DNA of 64,000 bases from AC-38 sp033856025 (GTDB lineage Bacteria > Actinomycetota > Thermoleophilia > Solirubrobacterales > Solirubrobacteraceae), in contig JAWVFQ010000015.1 in assembly GCA_033856025.1 (NCBI GenBank), positions 1 through 64,000 on the forward strand, read 5' to 3'. Of the stretch, positions 36,316-44,037 are shown one piece after another (the stretch's first letter is position 1; every line of letters starts with the position of its first letter). A program made the position numbers and the translations under genes. The notes under the pieces are model-generated. The model searched no databases and had not been told where the DNA came from. It was given only the letters and a program-made list of their open reading frames with translations.

Positions 36316-37116
36316 ATGTCCTCCGGGGCGCTGGCCCTGCTCGTCCTCTCCGAGGCGCTCTACGTGCGCGCCGTGGTCGTGCTGCGCCGGCGCGGCTGGC
36401 GGGTGGGATGGGGGCAGATCGCCGCATGGCACCTGGGCTGGGCGCTCCAGGGGCTGGCGCTGGTGGGGCCGCTGGACTCCGGCGCGCAGGACCACCTGTC
36501 CGCGCACATGGCCCAGCACCTGCTGCTGGCCGACATCGCGGTGCCGTTCCTGCTGGCGGGCGTGCGCACCCCGGTCCTCGTCTTCCTGCTGCCGCGCCCG
36601 GCGCTGGTCGTGCTGGCGCGGCGCCGCGGGCTGCGGCGGGCGTTCCGCTTCCTGCGCCGCCCGCTGGTGGCGGTCCCCGTCTACGTGCTCGTGCTCTACG
36701 CCTGGCACCTGGGCTTCGCCTTCGAGGCGGCTCTGCGCCACCCGGTAGTGCACGCCCTCCAGCACGTGTCGTTCGTGGGGATCGGCGTTCTCGTGTGGTG
36801 GTCGGCGCTGGAGCCCCAGCGCGCGCGGCTGCGCGGCGAGCTGTGGAAGATCCCCTACGTCTTCGCCACGCGGATGGTGAGCATGTTCCTGGGGATGGCG
36901 CTCGTGTTCTCGCACTCCCCCTGGTACGGCGACTTCTACGGGAGCCACACGCTGCGCGACCAGCAGACGGCGGGCGGGATCATGATGAGCGTCGACATCG
37001 TGATCATGGTCGCCGCGCTGGCCTACTTCTTCTGGCGCGCCTCGTCGGACAACGACCTGGTCGAGGCCGCGGAGCGGGCCGAGGCGGAGGCCGCGCGGGC
37101 CACCGCCGCTACTTGA
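36316..37116 (+). CDS. ctaG: CtaG-type cytochrome c oxidase assembly factor
   Basis: A 266-residue membrane protein of the caa3-type CtaG family, needed to assemble active heme-copper oxidase. Seven or so helices are visible. Family marks are DHLSAHMAQHLLLADIAVP with its His cluster, LYAWHLGFAFEAALRHP, LQHVSFVGIGVLVWW, and a late DQQTAGGIMM. The tail is an Ala/Glu helix. Last gene of module 2; its 3' end overlaps the convergent cytochrome gene by eight bases. Confidence 0.9.
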   Translation: MSSGALALLVLSEALYVRAVVVLRRRGWRVGWGQIAAWHLGWALQGLALVGPLDSGAQDHLSAHMAQHLLLADIAVPFLLAGVRTPVLVFLLPRPALVVLARRRGLRRAFRFLRRPLVAVPVYVLVLYAWHLGFAFEAALRHPVVHALQHVSFVGIGVLVWWSALEPQRARLRGELWKIPYVFATRMVSMFLGMALVFSHSPWYGDFYGSHTLRDQQTAGGIMMSVDIVIMVAALAYFFWRASSDNDLVEAAERAEAEAARATAAT

Positions 37117-37849
37117 CGGTCAGGGTCCCCTTCATCCCGGCCTGGGCGTGGCCGGGAACCGTGCACAGGAAGGGGTACTTGCCGGGCTTCAGCGTGATCT
37201 TGAAGCTCGAGACGCCGCCGTTGGTCACCTCGGGGCCCTTGACGTTGACGCCGTTGCCCTCGATCGCGATGTCGTGGGGGATCGAGGCCTTGTTGGGCAT
37301 CTGGACGGTCAGCGGGCCGGCCGGCGCCTCGGCATTCTTGAACTGGAACAGCAGCTGGCCGTTGGGATCGGCCGGGATGACCAGCGTGCCCGCCTTGGCG
37401 ATGGCCAGGGGCTTCTGGGAGGACCCGACGGCGGTGGCCAGCGCGCCCTGGTCCTTGCCCGGCTTCGCCGCGGCGAAGCCGACGTAGGCGGCGACGTCCA
37501 CCGCGTCGTCGCCGGTGACCAGCTTGGCCGGCATGACGCCGCGGAGGTTGGGATACAGGATCTGGCCGTGGACGACCGAGCGGATCGTGTCGCGCTTGAA
37601 GCCGTCGCGCACCGCGCGCTGGAACGCCTCGTCGAGGTTGGGCCCGGTCGTGCCCTTGGAGCCGGCGCGGTTGAGGACATGACAGGCGCCGCACTTCTGC
37701 ACGAAGAGCTTCTTGCCGTTGACCAGGTCGCCGTGGCCCTCCTTGACCTGGACGCCGCACCCGCCGGCCGCGAACAGCGCCGTCGCGGCCGCCACGAGGG
37801 CCAGCGGCGCCCGGACGCGCCGGGGGACGTGGGCGAGCTGGGGCCTCAT
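37109..37849 (-). CDS. Lipoprotein fusing cytochrome c and a cupredoxin domain
   Basis: A 246-residue exported electron carrier. The signal ends in a lipobox-like AAGGC (Cys31), predicting a lipid anchor. A class I cytochrome c domain follows, with CGACH at residues 53-57 and a likely axial Met106 in GVMPAKL. A plastocyanin-like domain comes next, with type 1 copper ligands His192 (IPHDIAIEG), Cys229, His234 and Met239 (FLCTVPGHAQAGMKG). It probably shuttles electrons to the CuA sites of the adjacent oxidases (inference). ATG at 37849. Converges on ctaG with an eight-base overlap. Confidence 0.88.
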   Translation of the reverse strand: MRPQLAHVPRRVRAPLALVAAATALFAAGGCGVQVKEGHGDLVNGKKLFVQKCGACHVLNRAGSKGTTGPNLDEAFQRAVRDGFKRDTIRSVVHGQILYPNLRGVMPAKLVTGDDAVDVAAYVGFAAAKPGKDQGALATAVGSSQKPLAIAKAGTLVIPADPNGQLLFQFKNAEAPAGPLTVQMPNKASIPHDIAIEGNGVNVKGPEVTNGGVSSFKITLKPGKYPFLCTVPGHAQAGMKGTLTVK

Positions 37850-37861
37850 GCGGGCGGAACT

Positions 37862-39376
37862 CTATCCGCTGAACCGGCCCGTCGCGGCGGCGAGAACCCC
37901 GCGCGCGACGCCCTCCCACGACCAGTTGCGGGCCACCGTCTCCACGAGCGCGGAGCGGGTCGGCTCCCGCACCGCCTCGGGCGCGCCCAGCCACGCGACC
38001 AGGCGCTCGGCCAGGTCCTCCACGGCGCGCGGGCCCAGGGGGAAGGAGAGCCAGTCGCGCGCCGCCTCCGGGACGGCGTCGGCCAGCGTCGCGGCCACCT
38101 CGGCCAGGCCGGAGTGCCCCGCGCTGACCGGCAGTGCCCCGCACGCGGCGCCCTCGGCGGCCACCATGCCGAACGCCTCGGGGAAGGTGCTGGGCGTGAC
38201 CAGCGCCTCGCAGGCCGGCAGGAGGTCGGCCAGGTCGTCGTGCTCCAGGCGCCCGGTGAGCACGACGCGGTCGGCCATCCCCTCGGCCGCGCGCAGGTAC
38301 GCGACCCGCAGCGCGCCGTCGGCGTCGAGGCGGTCGAGGAACGCGTCGAGCATCTCCAGCCGTCCGGCCGGCCCGCCCTCGGCCCCCCGTCCGCGGCGCG
38401 CGAGGTCGCGGACCGCGGTGAGGTCGCCGGCGGCCAGCGCGCGGACCAGCGCCTCGGTCGCCTCGCGGTAGCCCCCGAAGCCGACCACGACGAGCCGGGC
38501 CGCGGGCTCGCGCGCCAGCACCAGCGGCCACGCGGCGAGGAGCAGGTCGATCCCCTTGGAGACGATCAGCTTCCCCACGAAGGCGACCAGCCGGTCCTCC
38601 CCCGGCGAGAGCCGGGCCAGCGCCTCCGCGGCCGCGGACTCGTCGACGTCGAACGACGAACCGGCCCCGGCCGAAGCGTCCGTGCCGGAGGCCGCCGCTT
38701 CGCCGGAGGCCGCCCGCTCGGCCAGCCGGGCGGCCAGCCGGCGCACGCCCTCGGCGGCCGCGGCGGGGTCTCTCGGGGCGAAGGCCTCGACGTCCACGCC
38801 CGGCGGGCCGAGCCGCGTGCGCTCCCGCAGCGAGGGGTTCTCCAGCGCCGCCCACAGGCTCTGCGCCGTGTGATCGGAGCCGACCAGGACCGCACTCGCC
38901 GCCTCCAGCCCCTCGCGGGCGTAGGGCAGGAAGCGCTCGGGGTGGGGCTTGACCGTGTACTCCAGCGCGCTTCCGTGGACCTTCACCGCGTACGGAGCCG
39001 CGCCGTCCAGCCCTCGGCGCACGATCACCGGCCCCATCACGAGATGGTTGGCCAGCGCGGCGTCGGGCGGGGCCTGCGCGGCCACCTCGCGCACCGCCGC
39101 GACGTTGGCCTCCAGGTAGTGCTCGAGCTCGGCGTCGGTCAGCTCCGGGAACGGCTTCGCGTCGAACCCCGCGTAGCGATCGGCCACGTACACCGGCAGG
39201 ACCCGCCCGATGTCCGGGATGTGGACGGTCACGCCGGGCATGTCGGGCGGCTCGCGGTCCTGGCAGAGCAGGTGCACCTCGTGCCCGAGCCGGCCCAGAG
39301 CCGCCGCGAGGTTGGCGTTGTAGACGTTGGACCCCGTGCCTCGCAGCAGGTACCCATGGAAGATCAGCACGCGCAC
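37862..39376 (-). CDS. GT4-family glycosyltransferase
   Basis: A 504-residue glycosyltransferase with two Rossmann-like halves (GT-B fold). The start MRVLIFHGYLLRGTGSNVYNANLA is the usual acceptor-side loop. The donor half has VAFVGKLIVSKGIDLLLAAW and the retaining GT4 signature PSTFPEAFGMVAAEGAACG. An Ala/Ser/Gly-rich insert of about 35 residues (near 225-260) separates the halves. Donor and acceptor sugars are not identifiable. The GTG start is eight bases after TAGGCT (39385-39390). Confidence 0.88.
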   Translation of the reverse strand: MRVLIFHGYLLRGTGSNVYNANLAAALGRLGHEVHLLCQDREPPDMPGVTVHIPDIGRVLPVYVADRYAGFDAKPFPELTDAELEHYLEANVAAVREVAAQAPPDAALANHLVMGPVIVRRGLDGAAPYAVKVHGSALEYTVKPHPERFLPYAREGLEAASAVLVGSDHTAQSLWAALENPSLRERTRLGPPGVDVEAFAPRDPAAAAEGVRRLAARLAERAASGEAAASGTDASAGAGSSFDVDESAAAEALARLSPGEDRLVAFVGKLIVSKGIDLLLAAWPLVLAREPAARLVVVGFGGYREATEALVRALAAGDLTAVRDLARRGRGAEGGPAGRLEMLDAFLDRLDADGALRVAYLRAAEGMADRVVLTGRLEHDDLADLLPACEALVTPSTFPEAFGMVAAEGAACGALPVSAGHSGLAEVAATLADAVPEAARDWLSFPLGPRAVEDLAERLVAWLGAPEAVREPTRSALVETVARNWSWEGVARGVLAAATGRFSG

Positions 39377-39443
39377 GACGCCGCAGCCTATGCACGAACG
39401 GCAGCCCGGCGTGGGCGGCCACGGCGTCTGGGATGATCGCTGG

Positions 39444-40496
39444 ATGCGAGGGGCGCGCTACACGCGGGCGGCGACGCTGATCGTCGACTCCGACGAGGAG
39501 TCGCGCGGGGCGCTGCGCCGATCGCTGTCGCGCGCCGGGGCGCCGATCGCCGCGCTGGAGGCCCACGACGTCGCCGGCATGCTGGACGTGGCCGACCACG
39601 TCCAGCTGATCCTGCTCGACGCGGCGCTCCCCGGGCCCGGGCTGCGCAAAACGCTCGGGCTGCTGCGCGAGCGCCACCCGGACGTCCCCGTGGTCGTGAC
39701 GTCGGGCTGGAACGACCCCGAGGCGATGCGGGCCGCCCTGGACGGGGGCGCCAGCTCGTTCGTGCTCAGGAGCCTCGCGCCGGCCCGCCTGCGCTACACC
39801 GTCGAGGCGGCGCTGGACGGCGACGGCGTGCTGGACCCTCAGGTCGTGCGCCCGGTCCTGGACGGCTACGCCGCCGTGCTGGAGTCGGCGCGGCGCCGCG
39901 ACCGGGCGATCATCGAGAGCCTGGCCGCGGCCGTGGAGGCCAAGGACACGGTGACCAGCGACCACGTCCACGCCGTGGGGACCCTGGCCACGGCGCTGGC
40001 GACGCTGGTCGACCCCACCCTCGCCGAGTCCGAGGACTTCCTGTTCGGCTGCCTGCTGCACGACGTGGGCAAGATCGGCGTGCCCGAGCACATCCTGGCC
40101 AAGCCCGGCCCGCTCGACGACGCGGAGTGGACGATCATGCGCCTGCACCCCGAGACCGGCGTGCGGGTGATCGGCCCGCTCGGGCTGGCGCCGACGGTGT
40201 CCGACCTGGTCCTGCACCACCACGAGCGCTGGGACGGCGGTGGCTATCCGGGCGGCCTGTCGGGCGGCGGGATCCCGCTGTCCGCGCGCATCTTCTCGGT
40301 GTGCGACGCGCTGGAGGCGATGACGGCGCGCCGCCCCTACCGGGAGCCCGTGACTCCCGCCGTGGCCCTCGCGGAGATCCGCGCGGAATCCGGTCGCCAG
40401 TTCGATCCCGGCGTCGTCGACGCCCTGGGCGAGGGCGTGCAGACCGGCCGGATAGACCTCGCCGGGACGCTCCACGCGGCGTTGGCGACAGGCTGA
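39444..40496 (+). CDS. Receiver-like HD-GYP cyclic-di-GMP phosphodiesterase
   Basis: A 350-residue protein with an N-terminal receiver-like domain (about 8-125) and a C-terminal HD-GYP domain (about 150-335) that hydrolyses c-di-GMP. The HD-GYP motifs are intact: LLHDVGKIGVP, HHHERWDGGGYPGGLSG, and IFSVCDALEAMTARRPYR. In the receiver, the acceptor Asp (LLDAALPG) and a Thr (VVVTSGW) remain. The conserved Lys is replaced by Arg (VLRSLAP), so phosphorylation control may be altered. ATG at 39444 lies six bases after GATGAT. No histidine kinase is adjacent. Confidence 0.9.
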   Translation: MRGARYTRAATLIVDSDEESRGALRRSLSRAGAPIAALEAHDVAGMLDVADHVQLILLDAALPGPGLRKTLGLLRERHPDVPVVVTSGWNDPEAMRAALDGGASSFVLRSLAPARLRYTVEAALDGDGVLDPQVVRPVLDGYAAVLESARRRDRAIIESLAAAVEAKDTVTSDHVHAVGTLATALATLVDPTLAESEDFLFGCLLHDVGKIGVPEHILAKPGPLDDAEWTIMRLHPETGVRVIGPLGLAPTVSDLVLHHHERWDGGGYPGGLSGGGIPLSARIFSVCDALEAMTARRPYREPVTPAVALAEIRAESGRQFDPGVVDALGEGVQTGRIDLAGTLHAALATG

Positions 40497-40514
40497 CTCG
40501 CTACAGTCCCCGGC

Positions 40515-40784
40515 GTGAGCGAGCGCCAGAAGTACCGCCTGCGCGCGCCGGCGAGCGGCCGCGAGGTCGTCATCGAGGCCGAGCCCGGCGAGGACTACGT
40601 GGACCGCGAGACCGGCGAGCACCTCGAGGTGGTGGGCAAGCTCCTGCCCCTCGCGCCCTCGCCGTCCGAGCTGCCCTGGGCGGTCGAGAGCCTGCGCTTC
40701 TGCAACTGGTGCGACCAGCTCACCCAGCGCGACCTCAACGACTGCCCGCACTGCGGCCGGCGGATGGAGCCGCTGCCCCGATGA
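40515..40784 (+). CDS. Small zinc-ribbon protein, unknown function
   Basis: An 89-residue soluble protein. Residues about 1-60 are beta-rich and acidic (RLRAPASGREVVIEAEPGED). The C-terminus has two CxxC pairs (FCNWCDQ and DCPHCGRR) that should bind one zinc. The GTG start at 40515 is seven bases after TACAGT (40502-40507), so the mRNA is probably leaderless. The stop overlaps the lipoprotein ATG (ATGA). No known family recognised. Confidence 0.75.
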   Translation: MSERQKYRLRAPASGREVVIEAEPGEDYVDRETGEHLEVVGKLLPLAPSPSELPWAVESLRFCNWCDQLTQRDLNDCPHCGRRMEPLPR

Positions 40785-41206
40785 GCGCCCTGCGCCCCCA
40801 CCTGATGCTGCCCGTCCTGGCCGCCGGCGCGGCCCTGGCCCTCGCGGTCTCCGGCTGCGGCGGCGGCGGCTCGGCCAACGCCGACCAGCTCTCGACTCCC
40901 GAGCTCACCGTCCCCGCGGGCACGATCCCCACCCCCGCGCCCACGACGACCACCTCCACGACTTCCACGACCGCGACGACCGCGTCCAGCGGCGACACCA
41001 GCAGCACCGACACCTCGAGCTCGGACAGCTCGGGCTCGGGCTCCTCGAGCTCGGACAGCTCGAGCAGCGGCTCGTCCGGAGGCAGCTCCGGCAGCGGCGG
41101 CTCGGGCAGCGGCGGCTCGTCGGGCGGCAGCGGCCAGAGCGGCGGATCGGGGTCGGGCGGAACCGGCCTCAGCCAGTTCTGCCAGCAGAACCCTGGCGCT
41201 TGCTAG
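40781..41206 (+). CDS. Ser/Thr/Gly-rich lipoprotein
   Basis: A 141-residue lipoprotein. The signal ends in ALAVSGC, a good lipobox with Cys26. The mature chain is almost entirely low complexity: a Thr-rich stretch, then Ser-rich, then Gly/Ser repeats (SGGSSGSGG-like). A short tail FCQQNPGAC with two cysteines closes it. It looks like an extended wall-spanning tether with a small C-terminal tag. Coupled to the zinc-ribbon gene by ATGA and followed by a strong terminator. Confidence 0.75.
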   Translation: MSALRPHLMLPVLAAGAALALAVSGCGGGGSANADQLSTPELTVPAGTIPTPAPTTTTSTTSTTATTASSGDTSSTDTSSSDSSGSGSSSSDSSSSGSSGGSSGSGGSGSGGSSGGSGQSGGSGSGGTGLSQFCQQNPGAC

Positions 41207-41219
41207 ACGCGGCCCCCGG

Positions 41220-41256
41220 TGCGACGTTGACGACCGTATAGGTAGTCAACGTCGCA
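41220..41256. terminator. 12-bp perfect hairpin terminator
   Basis: TGCGACGTTGAC (41220-41231) pairs perfectly with GTCAACGTCGCA (41245-41256) across a 13-base loop. It lies between the convergent lipoprotein and secreted-protein genes and can serve both strands. Confidence 0.75.
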
Positions 41257-41301
41257 AGCGGTCGGCGAAGCGCCCCGACCTGACCCCCTCGGTGCCAGCC
41301 T

Positions 41302-41985
41302 TTACGGGGTCGAGACGAGGGTGACGCTGTACGTCAATCTGGCCGGACGGTAGGTGCAGAAGTACTCGCGGATGCTGCCCGCCGTGGTGTGTGGGGGCTG
41401 GCGTTCCGGGTTCTCCGAGCACGGCTTCACGCGGCTGGAGCGCCAGGCGAAGGTGTTGTCGAGGCCGTTGACCATGAGGGCGGGGGCCCAGGTGGGGACG
41501 GTCAGCGCGACGACCCAACCCTTGCGCACGAGCAGCGAGGTGTAGAGCGGGAACTGGACGGTCTGGCCGAAGTACTTGTCCAGGGCGAACGGGTCGGTCT
41601 GGGCATTGAGGCGGTAGCGGACCTGGCCGCGGCGCTGCGCCGGCTCGGGCCGCAGGATCGCGATGCGCGCCTGGGACTTGCCGCCGGACTGCTCGTCGAA
41701 GAACTTGATCTGGGCCGCCGTGGGCTTGCCCAGATGGATCGTGAAGGCGGTGATCCGTCCCGCGCGCGGCGAGCTGAACGGGTTGCGCCGGCCGCCGAGG
41801 TTCAGCTGGAACCCGGTGGTGCGGGTGATGGCCAGGCACGGGCTGGAGGGACAGCTCGGCGTGCCGAGGGAGCGCTGGGCGTCGAGGCCCAGCTCGACCG
41901 TGCGCGCGGACGCGCCGGCCGGGAGGAGCAGCAGCAGGGCGGCCACCACAAGGGCCGGAAGGGTGAGGTTATGGCGTCGACTCAT
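41302..41985 (-). CDS. Secreted protein of unknown function
   Basis: A 227-residue protein with signal peptide through about residue 27 (PAGASA). The mature part is beta-rich with two cysteine pairs (SCPSSPC early, and later Cys residues near VKPCSEN and EYFCTYRP). Stretches GRITAFTIHLGKPT and QIKFFDEQSGG suggest a jelly-roll-like fold. I do not recognise a named family. The ATG at 41985 is seven bases after TTGAAT; an ATG at 41994 is also in frame. Confidence 0.7.
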   Translation of the reverse strand: MSRRHNLTLPALVVAALLLLLPAGASARTVELGLDAQRSLGTPSCPSSPCLAITRTTGFQLNLGGRRNPFSSPRAGRITAFTIHLGKPTAAQIKFFDEQSGGKSQARIAILRPEPAQRRGQVRYRLNAQTDPFALDKYFGQTVQFPLYTSLLVRKGWVVALTVPTWAPALMVNGLDNTFAWRSSRVKPCSENPERQPPHTTAGSIREYFCTYRPARLTYSVTLVSTP

Positions 41986-42054
41986 CGAGACCATTCAACA
42001 CGACCCACCGGTCGCAGTTGCGGCGGCCGCCGCCGCGTAACTCCGAAGCGGACG

Positions 42055-42258
42055 CTAGAGGAGCGTCACGTTGACGGCCTTGGGGCCCTTGTCTCCGGCC
42101 TCTTCCTCGTACGAGACCTTCGAGCCCTCGGCCAGCGTCCGGAAGCCGTCGCCCCCGATGCCGCTGTAATGGACGAAAAGGTCACGGCCGCCGTCATCCG
42201 GCGTGATGAAGCCGTAGCCCTTGTCGTCGCTGAACCACTTGACGGTTCCAGTTGCCAC
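42055..42258 (-). CDS. cspA: Cold-shock protein (CspA family)
   Basis: A 67-residue single cold-shock domain, an RNA chaperone. The RNA-binding motifs are KGYGFI (RNP1) and LFVHYSGI (RNP2), after the usual GTVKWFSDDKG start. The GTG start at 42258 has a GGAGG ribosome site ten bases upstream. A gap of 118 bases separates it from the HIT gene, leaving room for a longer leader typical of cold-shock mRNAs, with a CCGG-AAGA-CCGG hairpin possible inside it. Confidence 0.93.
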   Translation of the reverse strand: MATGTVKWFSDDKGYGFITPDDGGRDLFVHYSGIGGDGFRTLAEGSKVSYEEEAGDKGPKAVNVTLL

Positions 42259-42376
42259 TGTGATCTGACCTCCACTCTTGTGCTGCGATACCGCGGAGGT
42301 CCTGCTCATGGCAAACCCTGCGACCGCCCACACGTCTTTCGCCGGTCTTCCCGGCCGTTCGCGGGAACCGTAGCAC

Positions 42377-42793
42377 CTACTCTGCGCGTAACGAAGCCGC
42401 CGCAGCGGATATCTCATCCTCGTCGCCGGGGCCCGGCGTCCAGGGCAGCCGCAGCGGATCGTCCTCGTAGCGCGGGATCACGTGGACGTGGAAGTGGAAG
42501 ACCGTCTGCCAGGCGGCGCGGCCGCAGGAGTTCAGGAGGTTGACCCCGTCGGCGTCCAGGCGCTCCACGGCGCGCGCGGCCAGGCGCTGGGCGGCGGCCA
42601 GCGTGGCGGCCAGGTCGTCGGGCGAGACGTCGAGCAGGTCGCGGTGGTGCTCGCGCGGGATGACCAGCGCGTGGCCCCGCGTCGCCGGGTTGATGTCCAT
42701 GAAGGCGACGGTGCGCTCGTCCTCGTCCACCCGGGTCGCGGGCAGCTCGCCGGCCACGATCTTGCAGAAGATGCAGTCCGGGTCCGCGGCCAC
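42377..42793 (-). CDS. HIT family nucleotide hydrolase/transferase
   Basis: A 138-residue histidine-triad protein. It has the zinc-type start CIFCKIVAGELPA, LVIPREHHRDL, and the catalytic triad HFHVHVIPRY. The family hydrolyses adenosine phosphoramidates or dinucleotides; the exact substrate is unknown. The GTG start at 42793 is six bases after TACAGT on the minus strand, predicting a leaderless mRNA. Confidence 0.92.
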   Translation of the reverse strand: MAADPDCIFCKIVAGELPATRVDEDERTVAFMDINPATRGHALVIPREHHRDLLDVSPDDLAATLAAAQRLAARAVERLDADGVNLLNSCGRAAWQTVFHFHVHVIPRYEDDPLRLPWTPGPGDEDEISAAAASLRAE

Positions 42794-42825
42794 CGCGTGA
42801 CTGTAACCGCTAGCTTCCGGGTCGC
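42794..42825. promoter_or_regulatory. 32-bp divergent promoter (HIT / M28 peptidase)
   Basis: TACAGT on the minus strand (42800-42805) lies six bases from the HIT GTG. TAGCTT on the plus strand (42811-42816) lies nine bases from the M28 ATG. No consensus -35 was recognised. Confidence 0.55.
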
Positions 42826-44037
42826 ATGTACGCCGAGCCAGCAGGGCTGGAGCGCACGGTCCGACACCTTGCCGCGCTGGAGCGCCCGTCGGCCTCCCCG
42901 GGCGAGCGCGAGGCGGCCGAGTGGATCGCGGGCGCGCTGCGCGAGCTGGGGCTGGAGCCCGCCGTCGAGGAGGAGCGCGCCCACGGCACGTACTGGTGGC
43001 CGCTGGGGCTGCTCAGCGCGGCCGGGGTGGCCGCGGGCGCGCTGGCGCTGCGCGGCCGGCGGCGCAGCGCGGCGCTGCTGGGCGCCGCGGCCGCGGCCGG
43101 GATCGCCGACGACTGCTCGGCCGGCCCGCACGTGTTCCGCCGGCTGCTACCCCAGCGCACGACCTGCAACGTGGTGGCCGACGCGGGTGACCTCACCGCG
43201 GCCGAGACCCTGGTCCTGGTCTCCCACCACGACGCCGCCAACACCGGCCTCGTCTTCGACCAGCGGCCGGTCGAGCTCATGGCGCGGCTGGACCCGGAGC
43301 GCTTCGAGAAGACCGACCGCTGGCCCGAGCTGTTTCGCGCCATCGTCGGAGGCCCGGCGCTGGTGGCGCTCGGCGCGCTGCTGCGCCGCCGCGGGCCGGT
43401 GAAGCTGGGGATGGCCCTGAGCGCGTTGTCGGCCGCCGAGTTCGCGCAGATCGGGGCCAGCCCGGTCGTGCCCGGCGCCAACGACAACCTGACCGCGGTG
43501 GCCACGATCCTCGGCGTGGCGGAGCGCCTGCGCGACGAGCCGGTGGAGGGCCTGCGCGTGATCCTGGTCTCCACGGGCGCCGAGGAGTCCTTCATGGAGG
43601 GGATGCGCGGCTTCCTGCGCCGCCACGCCGCCCGGATGTCGCCGCCGCGCACGCGCATCGTGGCCATCGACACCGTGGGGTCCGACACCGAGCTGGTGGC
43701 CGCGGAGAGCGAGGGGATGATCGTGCAGACGCCCTACGACGCCGAGCTCAAGGACGAGATCTCGGCCGCTGCGGCCGACGCCGGCATCCGGCTGCGCCGC
43801 GGTCTGCAGCTCTCCTTCGCCACCGACGCGCTGCCCGCGCTGCGCTCCGGCTACCGGGCGGCGATGCTGGCCTCGGTCAACGAGTTCAAGCTGCCGGGCA
43901 ACTACCACAAGCCCACGGACACGGCCGACAACGTGGACTACGCCCGCGTCGAGGAGGCCGTGAGGGTCTGCGAGACGCTGGTCCGCCGGCTGGCGCGCCA
44001 GGCCGCGAGCCGAGAGACGGTCGCGGCCTCCGCCTAG
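42826..44037 (+). CDS. M28-family zinc peptidase with membrane segment
   Basis: A 403-residue M28-type aminopeptidase-like protein. Two hydrophobic segments near residues 58-95 may anchor it. Zinc ligands look complete: SHHDAANTG, PGANDNLTAV (bridging Asp), STGAEESFMEG (Glu pair), AIDTVGSD and a late NYHKPTDTADNVDY (His). It should remove N-terminal residues from peptides, or act on a related amide; substrate unknown. It is the intact relative of the degenerate protein at 9227-10426. Its stop shares CTAG with the convergent cca gene. Confidence 0.85.
   Translation: MYAEPAGLERTVRHLAALERPSASPGEREAAEWIAGALRELGLEPAVEEERAHGTYWWPLGLLSAAGVAAGALALRGRRRSAALLGAAAAAGIADDCSAGPHVFRRLLPQRTTCNVVADAGDLTAAETLVLVSHHDAANTGLVFDQRPVELMARLDPERFEKTDRWPELFRAIVGGPALVALGALLRRRGPVKLGMALSALSAAEFAQIGASPVVPGANDNLTAVATILGVAERLRDEPVEGLRVILVSTGAEESFMEGMRGFLRRHAARMSPPRTRIVAIDTVGSDTELVAAESEGMIVQTPYDAELKDEISAAAADAGIRLRRGLQLSFATDALPALRSGYRAAMLASVNEFKLPGNYHKPTDTADNVDYARVEEAVRVCETLVRRLARQAASRETVAASA

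Noticed and set aside
40900..41160. Ser/Gly/Thr repeats as a possible CRISPR or tandem DNA repeat array
   Set aside because: The repeats are codon-level low complexity within an intact lipoprotein frame, without regular repeat-spacer units.
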